DNA from: Isochrysis galbana
Taxonomy: Eukaryota; Haptophyta; Isochrysidales; Isochrysidaceae
Length of the DNA: 64,000 nucleotides
NCBI GenBank assembly: GCA_018136815.1
Contig: CM030944.1
Span: 2,067,345-2,131,344 of the forward strand
Reading direction: 5' to 3'
Positions 1 through 8,438 of this stretch are shown piece after piece. The notes under the pieces were generated by a model. That model worked only from the letters and a program-made list of their open reading frames with translations, did not search any database and was not told the origin of the DNA. The stretch's first letter is position 1, and each line of letters begins with the position of its first letter. The translations under genes were made by a program, and so were the position numbers.

Positions 1-220
1 GGCGAGCTAGCTGCGTTCGTAGGGCATGGCTAGTTGCTTCTTCTACACCTAGTCCGATTGAGCACTCTTGATTCGCGCCCCCCTTAAGGTTGGAAGCATC
101 TCCTTTTGAGTAGAGGTAGGGGCCCATCTCACCTCTTTTCCTACTAGCTAGTGCGCTCTTCGATAGAGCTGATATGCTAGCCGGGGCTGCGCCGCTGCGC
201 CGCGCACTCGAGCGCGGCGC

Positions 221-1660
221 CTAAGTTGTTAAGTTAAGAACGAGTGTCAAGTCGAGGATGTGGACGGAGCTACACTCTCGAGCAGCTAGAGCACACACAA
301 AGGCGGCGGCGGCGAGGTTGAAGCCCTTCAGTCGGAAGGCTGCGGAGCCTAGCACGCAGTAGACGCATGCGTGGATAGGATCCGCCTGCGCGCCAATTTG
401 GTCCGCAGCACGACTCGCTTGCATAGCATAATCGAGGGCAGCTAGGAGCTGTGCATTGGCCACGCAGGCCATCGACATCTTGCATAGGACGAAGACGGAG
501 GCCCTTGCAGGAAAGGTCTCGTCGGGGGCGAGCTCTGCAGCGTAAGTGGTACGCGCCTCTATTAGGGTTGCGATAGCTTGACGGACGGATTCGCGAGAGA
601 GGCCGACGGCCGCCTCTGTGAGAGCGCGGCCCTTCGGCTCGACAAGGTGTGTTGCCACACTAAGCAAGGCAGCCACCGCAGGCGATGATGGTGGTGGCCG
701 CATCTGCTCCTCTACAAGTGGTGGGTAGGCGCAGCCCGTCTGCGTTCCCGAGCCGCCAACGATGGCCTTCATGGTGGCGCTACGTACCGCCAGTCCCTCC
801 GCGGGAGCACCGCTACCCTGCGATACCTGGGTGGCCAAGAGCGCGCTGAATGTCCGGCGCATTTCACTTTCCGGTACGGCGAGCCCGGCCCACTCAGGCG
901 CGAGAGCGCGCAGTTGGGCTTCTTGTCGAACATCAGAGACCACGGATTGCAAGCCCTCAGGCTCGGGGAGGGAGCGGCCGAAGGCGAGCAGCCGTGAGCG
1001 AAGGGGAATGCCGCCAAAAGGCGCATGGCCGTCTGGGGTGGTAACCGCTGCCGTATTCAGTTGGAGGGCCAACACGTCCATGACCGCTGGCACTGCGGCA
1101 GCCGTGCCGGTGCGGATGCCTACGGCTGCCGGACGAACGGCGTCCCGCATCGCCGGCGTGTCTCCGAGATCACACAAAAGCTGCGCGAGCTCGAGCAACG
1201 AGATCTTGCCACCACCGTATGCTCCATGCAGCTCATGTACCCGCGAACGTGCACATCCAAGCCGCTGGTGGAGCCGGAATGCTCCATGCAGCTCATGTAC
1301 CCGCGAACGTGCACATCCAAGCCGCTGGTGGAGCCGGAAGTCAGCCTCGAGCTGCATGAGCTCCTCAAAGGAAGTGCCGCGCTCGCCACCGCTGCCATCG
1401 AGTGGCTCTAAATAAGCGTAAAAGAGAAGAGCGAAGGAGTTGAGCCGCTCCACCAATAGCCGACTGACACTCGACGTTGGCCAGGCGCGCAAGGCCGAAC
1501 CGGCGAGGTTCTCGCCCATCGCGAGTCCAGCCAACGCTGTATCGAGCGCCACCTTCAGGCGCGCCGCTATAGCCGACGTCGTCCTCCGGATGTGCTCTAG
1601 CTCCGTGTCCACCTCCGCTGTTGGCCGCGTCTCAGTCTCCTCCTCGTCCCCGTCAGCCAT
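221..1660 (-). CDS. TPR-like alpha-helical protein, unknown function
   Basis: Open frame of 479 residues with a real ATG in good context (gcccATGGCT). The N-terminus is acidic (run of D/E, residues 2-10). The rest is alanine/leucine-rich and predicted helical. Residues about 400-465 alternate small and aromatic residues in a helix-turn-helix pattern (ALDYAMQASRAADQI, then VLGSAAFRLKGFNLAAAAF) that resembles TPR motifs. Residues about 108-147 contain a 20-residue segment repeated exactly. I do not recognise a named family. It is the most downstream of several minus-strand helical-repeat genes here. It could be the last exon of a longer gene, since the stop is not confirmed by a poly(A) signal. 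Confidence 0.55.
   Translation of the reverse strand: MADGDEEETETRPTAEVDTELEHIRRTTSAIAARLKVALDTALAGLAMGENLAGSALRAWPTSSVSRLLVERLNSFALLFYAYLEPLDGSGGERGTSFEELMQLEADFRLHQRLGCARSRVHELHGAFRLHQRLGCARSRVHELHGAYGGGKISLLELAQLLCDLGDTPAMRDAVRPAAVGIRTGTAAAVPAVMDVLALQLNTAAVTTPDGHAPFGGIPLRSRLLAFGRSLPEPEGLQSVVSDVRQEAQLRALAPEWAGLAVPESEMRRTFSALLATQVSQGSGAPAEGLAVRSATMKAIVGGSGTQTGCAYPPLVEEQMRPPPSSPAVAALLSVATHLVEPKGRALTEAAVGLSRESVRQAIATLIEARTTYAAELAPDETFPARASVFVLCKMSMACVANAQLLAALDYAMQASRAADQIGAQADPIHACVYCVLGSAAFRLKGFNLAAAAFVCALAARECSSVHILDLTLVLNLTT
1220..1339. repeat. Exact 60-bp tandem duplication inside a coding frame
   Basis: The 60 bp at 1220-1279 are repeated base for base at 1280-1339. The unit is a multiple of three, so on the minus strand it adds 20 residues (FRLHQRLGCARSRVHELHGA twice) without breaking the frame. 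Perfect identity means the duplication is recent, or is an assembly artefact. Confidence 0.95.
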
Positions 1661-1687
1661 GGGCCCGCTGGAAGTTGTGCTTCTTGC

Positions 1688-3149
1688 CTATATCGGTGCG
1701 TGGAATAAGCGCTCACTAGCTGAGAGTAGGAGCATCGCTGTACCACAACCGTCAAGATTGAGGAGTCGCCGTCCCTCTTTCATTGACGAGAAGTGATGAA
1801 ATGCAAAGCGCACAGCCGGATGGTCCTTGCATAGGCAGCCGGTGAGGCGGACAAACCCAGGCTCCTCGAGGAGGAGTTCCGCGGCATTGAGCGTTGCGGC
1901 TCCGGCATGCCTATGTACGAACAAGGGTCCAAGCACCTCACTCAAGCACAAGTCGGATAGCGTGGGGGGCGTTCACCAAGGGCCAGGCGGTGCAATTGAC
2001 AACTGATCAGTGAGACGCGCGTGCCGGCGAGGCTACCCGCTGGAACATGGGACGCTTTAGGACGACTTACCAGGCGAAAGAGCAGTGGTGGGCGAAAAGA
2101 GCCTCGAGGACGACGGCGTTATGGGCCGCACACTCGCTGGCCATGGGCGATAACGAGGCCGCGAGAGAATGAAAGGCCACGACTCCTGGCTCGAGGAACG
2201 GGCCCCCAGTGCCGGCGGAGGGCGATACGGAGGGGCAGCTCTAGGCATGCGGCTGCCGACGCACGCACGACCGCCTCGACTAGTTCCAGGGGAGTCAGCT
2301 GTGACAACTTGATATTGGCACCATTGGAGCTCGGTTCAGAACTCGGCAGCGCATCCCCCATAGGACCGCCTCTCGCCTTCAGGCGAGCAAAGGCTCGAGA
2401 GGGGGCGACAGGCGCCAGGACGTCTCGATGCGAGAGGAGCGCGGCTACCGCGTTGCATGTAACGGTTGAGCTGCCCATGGACATGATCTCGAAGAGTTGC
2501 GCCCACGACGCGGCGCGCCGGCGATGAAAGGTGGCAATCGTATGTGGCGGCGGGGCGGCGGCCGCACGGGCAGCCTCGAGGTGGCCCACACCACGGCGCA
2601 GGAAGGATAGCAGACGCTGTAGCCGAGGCGTCAAATTGGACTTAGGCGTTCGCCGTCGAGTCCAGAGACGATGGTATCCGCGATATGTACAAGGCCAATC
2701 GCAAACTCCTCCCGTGACACGGAGGTGTGAGCCTGCCTCACACCAATCTGTGCTGAGAGGCGGTGTGTTTCAGCGAGCTTGGGGAGTTGCAGCAGACCGA
2801 AGAGGCGCCACACTTGGCACAGCCGCGGTCGGCCTTGCGCGCCGTCCTCGGCCCCACGTGAACGTGGGTGAGGACTCCACGGCGTCCTTAGCATGGTGGA
2901 GGCGATGTAGGCTGTCGAGATTACACTAAGGCCAGCCCCCACCACTGCGAGCAGCTGCGACCGCTCTGAGCTGTGGAGCTCGAGCTCTAGCTTAATCTTT
3001 TGGTAGAGCTTCTCGGCCGTCATCGGCCTCGCTGGCGATGGAGGCTTGTAAGACCTTGCTCGGCTGGCGCGCGCCTGACCCAAGCGGATGCCGCCACGGC
3101 GCTCAGGAGGCATGTTTCCCGTTGCGGCCGGTTGTTTCTCGTTTGCCAT
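1688..3149 (-). CDS. ARM/HEAT-like multi-exon gene (approximate model)
   Basis: Coding-like blocks in several frames. ATG at 3149 gives MANEKQPAATG, then a Pro/Arg-rich stretch and a hydrophobic segment (QLLAVVGAGLSVISTAYIAS). The frame stops near 2631 and continues in another frame from about 2634, which implies an intron or an indel. A clear consensus donor (CCTG|GTAAGT) ends an exon at 2071. An acceptor at 1941 restores the frame and gives a last exon 1940-1688 with ARM-like helices (LNAAELLLEEPGFVRL). Only the 2071/1940 junction is well supported; the exon near 2250-2120 is uncertain. The product is unknown. It may be one gene with the exons at 3190-5538. Confidence 0.4.
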
Positions 3150-3189
3150 GGGCGCCGATGCCGGCGATGCTGTGCCTGCAGTGGCATCA

Positions 3190-4819
3190 TCAGCGGCGGG
3201 CTGCAGTTGGAGCCTCCCCGCCGACTAAAGTGGTTGTCACCGCCACCTGCGGCGCGGGTTCGGGAACCTGCTCCGGAACAATCCCCGCCCCAAGCAATTG
3301 CAGCCCCTCCCGTAGTGGTGAAGAGGCCGCCTCGACCATCACAGCCTTCGGCAACACGCCCAGTGTGCGCGTGGCGGACACGAGAGGCTTGAGCGTGATA
3401 GCCTTGCCGGCAGCTGACGATTCCTCAAGGGCGACCACCGTCTCAAGGCTCAGCGTGGCGGCAAGCAACGGTCGCAAGAGCGGCGCAATCGGCGCAGTCT
3501 TGCCGCCCGCGTGGTCCTCCTTTGGCGCTGCCTGGATGGGCTCGGTTGTGCTCTTGAATTCGGCAAAGGCAGCATTCATCACATCTAGACACTTGACCAT
3601 GTCGATGAATGGTTTGAAGGCTAGGCTCATCTTCGACGTGTCGAGCGTCTCTGTCGCGGCGGCGGCCAGGGAGAGCGCTTCGGCCGCTGCGGAGCACACC
3701 GAGGCCCCCGTGTCGCACCTCGTGGTGACGGCCTGCGAGGAGGGGTGACGCGCCAACCTGAGCAAGCTGAGCGCTGCGAGCTAAGGCAGGATAGGGCGAT
3801 CGCGACGTTGAGGTAACCCTGTGGATTGGCGACTCACCGTCCCAAGATCCTCGTCCATCGTCATCTGGATCGCTGCAGACGCTTGATACGCGCTACCTAC
3901 GGCAACCTTCGTCGCAGCGAACAGCTCGGACATCCACCCCCGGCGCGCTCGAGCTTTGAGGGCGGGCGCTGCCACCTAGTCGGTCGCGGTGGTCACCACC
4001 TCTGTGATCCGCTCTTGACAGCTTGGCGCACAATGCGCAAACCTTCTTCGCCCTGGCGCATGCGGCCTTCACGTCCGCGTGCTTGGAAGTGGCTAGGGCG
4101 GCGCACACGCCCTCGATTCTGAGCGCGGCGTGCCGCATCTGGCCTGGTGGAGCGCTGCTCTTACCGGGAGAGCGGAAGTGCTCGGCCGCGAAGGTCACCG
4201 CCACAACGCGAGACTCGGCGGCAGCCATGAATGCGGACAATGCACGTGCAAAGGATGCGGAGGCAGGTGCCAGCTTGGCCGCCGATGGTGTAAAGGGCTC
4301 GAGAAACGAGCGCGCTGCGGCGGCCAGGCGCTCGAACGCGACCTCGAGCTGGTCAGTTTGCAGCCCTGGCCCGGCTGCATCGACGCCGACAAGGACAATC
4401 GCCTCCTCAGCGTCCGCCTCCGCAGCCTCTTCCTGCGAGCCATGGGAAGGAATGAGGGCGGTGGTCCAGGGCGAGCACGGCAACGCATGCTTGGTCTCGA
4501 TGTCAGCGGTCGCACTCGGCTCGCCTTTCATTCCCTGACCCAGCCGACGCACCTCCTCTTCCGCTTCTGCGTCCACATCGCCATCCGGCATCTCTGCATC
4601 CGCAACCACGAGCGCCGCTCGAAGAGCTGACAGCACCTCATCTGCCAATTCATTCGACGGCCACGCCGTGACTGCATGCCACTGCGCCTTCGGAAGCTCC
4701 ATCTGCGGCAGGATGGCAAGGAGGTCTGAGTGCGCGCCTGCTCGAGGTGGCTTGGCGCGCTGCGCTGCCTTGATGTCCTCGGCACCGCTCTCAGCGGACG
4801 CTCCGCCTCCCCGACACAT
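3190..4819 (-). CDS. Alanine-rich helical exons, unknown protein
   Basis: Two long minus-strand open blocks (4819-3893 and 3765-3190), plus a short block near 3945-3850 (MSELFAATKVAVGSAYQ) followed by a good donor (GTGAGT at about 3835). Composition is that of amphipathic helices: A, E, L, K-rich with few aromatics, recalling bundle proteins such as the talin/vinculin type, though no motif proves this. The first block is probably joined by an intron to the exon starting at 4902 (MRIDALKNDSGAFRRH), which ends in a GTAAGA donor. Exon borders are approximate. Function unknown. Confidence 0.4.
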
Positions 4820-4902
4820 CTTACCTCCGCTGCGCTCAGAGCAGCCTCCTCTGCGTGGCGCCGGAAGGCGCCGGAATCGTTTTTGAGGGCATCAATACGC
4901 AT

Positions 4903-5538
4903 TTAATGAAGCGCCGCCCCCAATGCTGGGGGCAGCGCCGATAGACCGGCCCCTTTCTTCTTGCTCTTCTTGGACGGGCCCGTCTGCTCAATCGCTGCAG
5001 CCAGCGCACGCAACTGGCCAGCTACCTCGCCGACGGCTGTCACCACTGACTCACCCACTGCGAGCAGCCGCTGCCCAGGCAGCACGCTGATGCTCAGCGG
5101 CTTAGCAGCCGCTTGCACACGCCGCGCCGTGGATGAAAGCGCGTGCAGCGGTGCGGACATGAAGTCCACCTTTTGCGTCGCCTCGCGGATCGCACGCGCC
5201 TCCGACCTGGGCTGCTCGCCGGGCTGATGCACGACCGCCCTCGGCGCATTGGCAGGCTCGGCCGATTGCTTACCTCTCGGGCTGAGCAGAGCCTCGGCCC
5301 GGCGCGCCAGTCGTGCGAGCCGGCGCAGCCCTGGCGCATTGGCTTTGAGCCTCTCGACCGCCTCCTTCAGCTCATGCCTCACGAGCGCCACCGGCTCGTC
5401 CATCGCAGCGGCCGCGCGCTCGACTGTATCGAGTGCAGCGAGCGCTGCGGCAGCGGCGCCCAGCAGCTCTTGGCCCAGCTCGACGCCGTAGTCGGCTGCC
5501 GTATCGGCGAGCGGCGCAGGTACGAGCTCTGTACTCAT
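4903..5538 (-). CDS. 211-aa alanine-rich helical protein or first exon
   Basis: ATG at 5538, stop at 4903, immediately followed by another ATG at 4902 in a different frame. The protein is almost entirely helix-forming, with a basic lysine run near the C-terminus (KKSKKKG), which may be a nuclear localisation signal or a membrane-proximal patch. The gene starts beside a CT/GA-rich intergenic region shared with the plus-strand gene at 6317. It could be the first exon of the gene continuing to 3190. No family recognised. Confidence 0.45.
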   Translation of the reverse strand: MSTELVPAPLADTAADYGVELGQELLGAAAAALAALDTVERAAAAMDEPVALVRHELKEAVERLKANAPGLRRLARLARRAEALLSPRGKQSAEPANAPRAVVHQPGEQPRSEARAIREATQKVDFMSAPLHALSSTARRVQAAAKPLSISVLPGQRLLAVGESVVTAVGEVAGQLRALAAAIEQTGPSKKSKKKGAGLSALPPALGAALH

Positions 5539-6316
5539 CCGCGAGAGCGCCTCCCTCAGGTGCCTCAGCTGCTCCAGCTTGGAGAGAGGCCCTAAGAGGG
5601 CTGCTGAGCGAGCGGCGGCGCTTGCGGGCTCTGTGGAGGAAAGCCATGAGAGGGAGGAGAGAAGGTGGGAGGCAGAGCCGGCGAGGCGCGCCCGAGGAAG
5701 AGGGCGCCGCAGCAGACAGGCGTCACGCCGCCATCGACCTCATCTCTCTCTCTCTCCCTCTCTCCCTCTCTCCCTCTCTCCCTCCCTCTCTCCCTCTCTC
5801 CTCTCCTTCTCTCTTGTTTTTTTCGACGGTCGCGCCCCCAAGGGACAGACACTGTATTATTACTGCTCTCTCCCTTCTACTCCCTTCACCGCGCCCCGCC
5901 GCCCGCTTTCTTCCCCTCCCCTTCCCGCCCACCTAATCTCACGTCTCCGACGGCTTTTTCTCCCCTTTTCTCTGGCCTCCCCTCCGCTCTCTCGCCCCGC
6001 TCCCAGAGCAAATGTTGAGAGAGAGAGAGAGAGAGAGAGATGGGCCGAGTCTACTTCCTAACAGGCTGGGCATACCGACGGGGGGGCCCCATCGTTTTCC
6101 CGCCTTTCCCCCCCCTCTCCTCTTTCCTCTCCTCTCTCTCTCTGCTGCGCTGCCGTCCTCTCTCTCCCTGCTGCCGTCCTCTCTCTCTCGTCCGTCCCGC
6201 CCCGTCCCGCCCCGCCGGGCACCCAACGTGCTGCGTCTGGCCCCTCTTGCGTCGACCCCTCACTTCTGCCAGCCCGCGCTCGCAATTCGCCAAGCCTGCC
6301 ATCTCTCGCTCTGCCA
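5539..6316. promoter_or_regulatory. Divergent intergenic region with CT/GA tracts
   Basis: About 780 bp between a minus-strand start (5538) and a plus-strand start (6317). It holds a CT tract at 5742-5815, a GA tract at 6013-6040 and CT-rich sequence at 6100-6200, so each gene has a pyrimidine-rich tract on its own coding strand just upstream. No coding sequence or TATA box is convincing. A bidirectional promoter is inferred from position only. Confidence 0.4.
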
Positions 6317-6862
6317 ATGTGTGAGTCACTGATCCCACTCGCTGAGAATCTCTCTCAAATGTGCCTTGATCTCTCCCTATCACTTGATGCGGCCGAGGCT
6401 GAGGCAGCCTCCAACCAGCGAGCCACCCAGACACTTCTTCTCAAGGTTGCAGAGGCGGTCTGCGACCTGGACGAGCAGGCGGAAAGCCTTCGCACCATCA
6501 CCAATGCGCATGCTCGCGAGATTGCGCAGATCCGTGCACAACTCCATCCGACAGACGCTCAGGGCAATGCCACGCTGGAGAGGAGCCGGATGATACACAG
6601 CGAGTCGGGAGAGCCCGCGCACAACGAAGACAGCACTCCGCTACAAGACGAGGCTGTGGCGAGATGGCAGGGAATGCTCCAAAGGATCACAGGAAATTGT
6701 GCGGCTGCATCTCAACTACCCACATGGATGATTCCTCCGGCCGCCCTCGTCGTGGGCGTTGCAACCAGCCTGAGACTTCATACCCTAGACAAACGTAGCC
6801 TCTTTGCTTCTGTTGCCCTGAGCGTGTGCATCGCAGCTTTACCTCGATTACCAACGTGGTGA
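6317..6862 (+). CDS. Small coiled-coil protein with hydrophobic C-terminal hairpin
   Basis: 181 residues from an ATG after a CT-rich leader. Residues about 5-80 form a likely coiled coil (AAEAEAASNQRATQTLLLK, then VCDLDEQAESLRTITN). Residues about 85-120 are polar and acidic. Residues about 137-178 contain two hydrophobic stretches (WMIPPAALVVGVATSL and LFASVALSVCIAAL) separated by a charged turn. This suggests a membrane hairpin or tail anchor with the coiled coil in the cytosol. No family recognised. It is next to the nested transposon at 7.3 kb but outside it. Confidence 0.5.
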   Translation: MCESLIPLAENLSQMCLDLSLSLDAAEAEAASNQRATQTLLLKVAEAVCDLDEQAESLRTITNAHAREIAQIRAQLHPTDAQGNATLERSRMIHSESGEPAHNEDSTPLQDEAVARWQGMLQRITGNCAAASQLPTWMIPPAALVVGVATSLRLHTLDKRSLFASVALSVCIAALPRLPTW

Positions 6863-7289
6863 TATGTGCGAAATGCATGCTGCACGATGCTCTGCCATGC
6901 GCTTAAACCACACCACCCCAAGCGTGAACATGACACGGCGAAAGAGACCAACCGCAGGGTGTTGCGCGGGAGCCCTTTACTGCGTGTCTGTCGGCTAAAA
7001 CTATATGCTCGGTTAGTTCCGGTCCGGACTAAGGCCAACGCACGCGATTTGAGGAGATGTGCGTCACACGTGTCATTAGATGGAACGGGCTCATGGGCAC
7101 ATTGACGTGCAAGGGAGTGGAGTAAGGAATACGTAGTACGTAAGTCGACGAACTATACTGTCCGTGGCCTTTCATTGAGAAAAATGTGAGTGCTAGATGG
7201 CTAGGCTACTGCACTCACTCCCAGACTGTAGCCCACGATCTCCCTCCTCACCTTCGGCTTATTCAGGCTTAGCCCCACGATCAAAGCTA
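6863..7289. other. Intergenic, no feature recognised
   Basis: AT/GC-balanced sequence without a credible reading frame or repeat. It ends at the target duplication of the retroelement starting at 7308. Confidence 0.5.
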
Positions 7290-7328
7290 AAAGCGCTGCG
7301 CCCGAACTATCAGTAAACTGATAGGGTC

Positions 7329-8438
7329 ATGGAGCGCGCGCCGCCGCCCTCCCTCGCTGCCGCTGCCCTCGCCGAGGTGGACGAAGGCTTGAGCGACACA
7401 CCGCTGTCGCCGAAGCGACCGCGTCAGGACGACCCTCCCAGCCAGGTGGGCACAGAAGCCAACCTGCCACGCCCGCAGACCACCGCGAACACCACGAACA
7501 AGGCTGCCATGCTGGCAGCAGCCAGCATGCAGCACACCCCCAACACAACACACAGCCACACCAGCCACACCACACCAGTGGGACGCTTCCAAAGGGAAGG
7601 CCTCCGGGCTGGGACCCTACTAGGCCCAGGCCAGGATATCCCGCATATCCATTTGGATATTTGGGCAACTTTGCCGGAAATGGATATCTTTGGGATATGC
7701 CTGGGATATTTGGGCTGTGTTGAGGTGGCGACCCCCAAAAACAAAACTCTTTTGTCCGTTACTCCCGGGCTGCCGGGCTGTGTTGAAGGCCCCCAGGGGG
7801 GGAGGGGGGGGGGAGCGGGGGGAGGCACAGTTATTCATACTCGTATTGTACATGCACCCGTTTCTCATAGTAACAACTCATTTCATTATCATAACGCCAC
7901 ACTGCATACGTGCGTACGCCTTGGGAAGAGAGACAAGGCCGCCCCCATGCCGCCGCCAAGTGGTGCGCCTTTCCCGCCCCCGTCCCAGCCTCCAGTTTGC
8001 CCGCTCCACGCCTGCATGCATTCACGCGCATTCACGCTTCTCAACCATGCTCATGCTCTCCCTCCCACCACATCTTGCGCAGGCATCCGCCACAGGCGCA
8101 GCAGCCGCTCCCGCTCACGGCGCCACGTCGACAACGAGGAGACCGACAACTCGTGCGAGTGCTCGGAGAGGATGGAACAGGAGGTGGAGCCTGACACTGG
8201 GCCGGCGAACGAGGAGGAGAACGAAGAGGAGATGGGTCGCGTCACCGCGTCCTCTATCCTCAAGGTGGGCACGCGCGTCATGCACGAGACCCTCGGTGAG
8301 AGCGTCATCATGACTGTGGGCAACGGCACGTTGTATGGGAACAGCATGGTGGAGCTGGAGTACAACAACAATGACAAGAAGCGCAAGCGAAAATGGGTCA
8401 ACAAGACAGGCTTGGTGCGCCGCATGCGCGCCTACTAG
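7329..8438 (+). CDS. Chimeric frame: retroelement N-terminus read into hAT 5' exon
   Basis: 369 residues. Residues 1-95 come from the host retroelement (MERAPPPSLAAAALAEVD). The middle crosses the hAT left terminus. Residues about 250-369 form an acidic, Arg/Ser-rich domain within the hAT (EEENEEEMGRVTASSILKVG, ending in KKRKRKWVNKTGLVRRMRAY). The continuous frame across the junction at 7621 is probably accidental. The hAT-internal part may be a true 5' exon of the transposase, since an acceptor-like CGCAG lies at 8075-8080 and another (TTCGTCAG) just before 8533. I would not treat the whole frame as one protein. Confidence 0.35.
   Translation: MERAPPPSLAAAALAEVDEGLSDTPLSPKRPRQDDPPSQVGTEANLPRPQTTANTTNKAAMLAAASMQHTPNTTHSHTSHTTPVGRFQREGLRAGTLLGPGQDIPHIHLDIWATLPEMDIFGICLGYLGCVEVATPKNKTLLSVTPGLPGCVEGPQGGRGGGAGGGTVIHTRIVHAPVSHSNNSFHYHNATLHTCVRLGKRDKAAPMPPPSGAPFPPPSQPPVCPLHACMHSRAFTLLNHAHALPPTTSCAGIRHRRSSRSRSRRHVDNEETDNSCECSERMEQEVEPDTGPANEEENEEEMGRVTASSILKVGTRVMHETLGESVIMTVGNGTLYGNSMVELEYNNNDKKRKRKWVNKTGLVRRMRAY

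Noticed and set aside
7329-8438. Single host gene of 369 aa
   Set aside because: The frame crosses the left end of the hAT at 7621, so it is a junction artefact.
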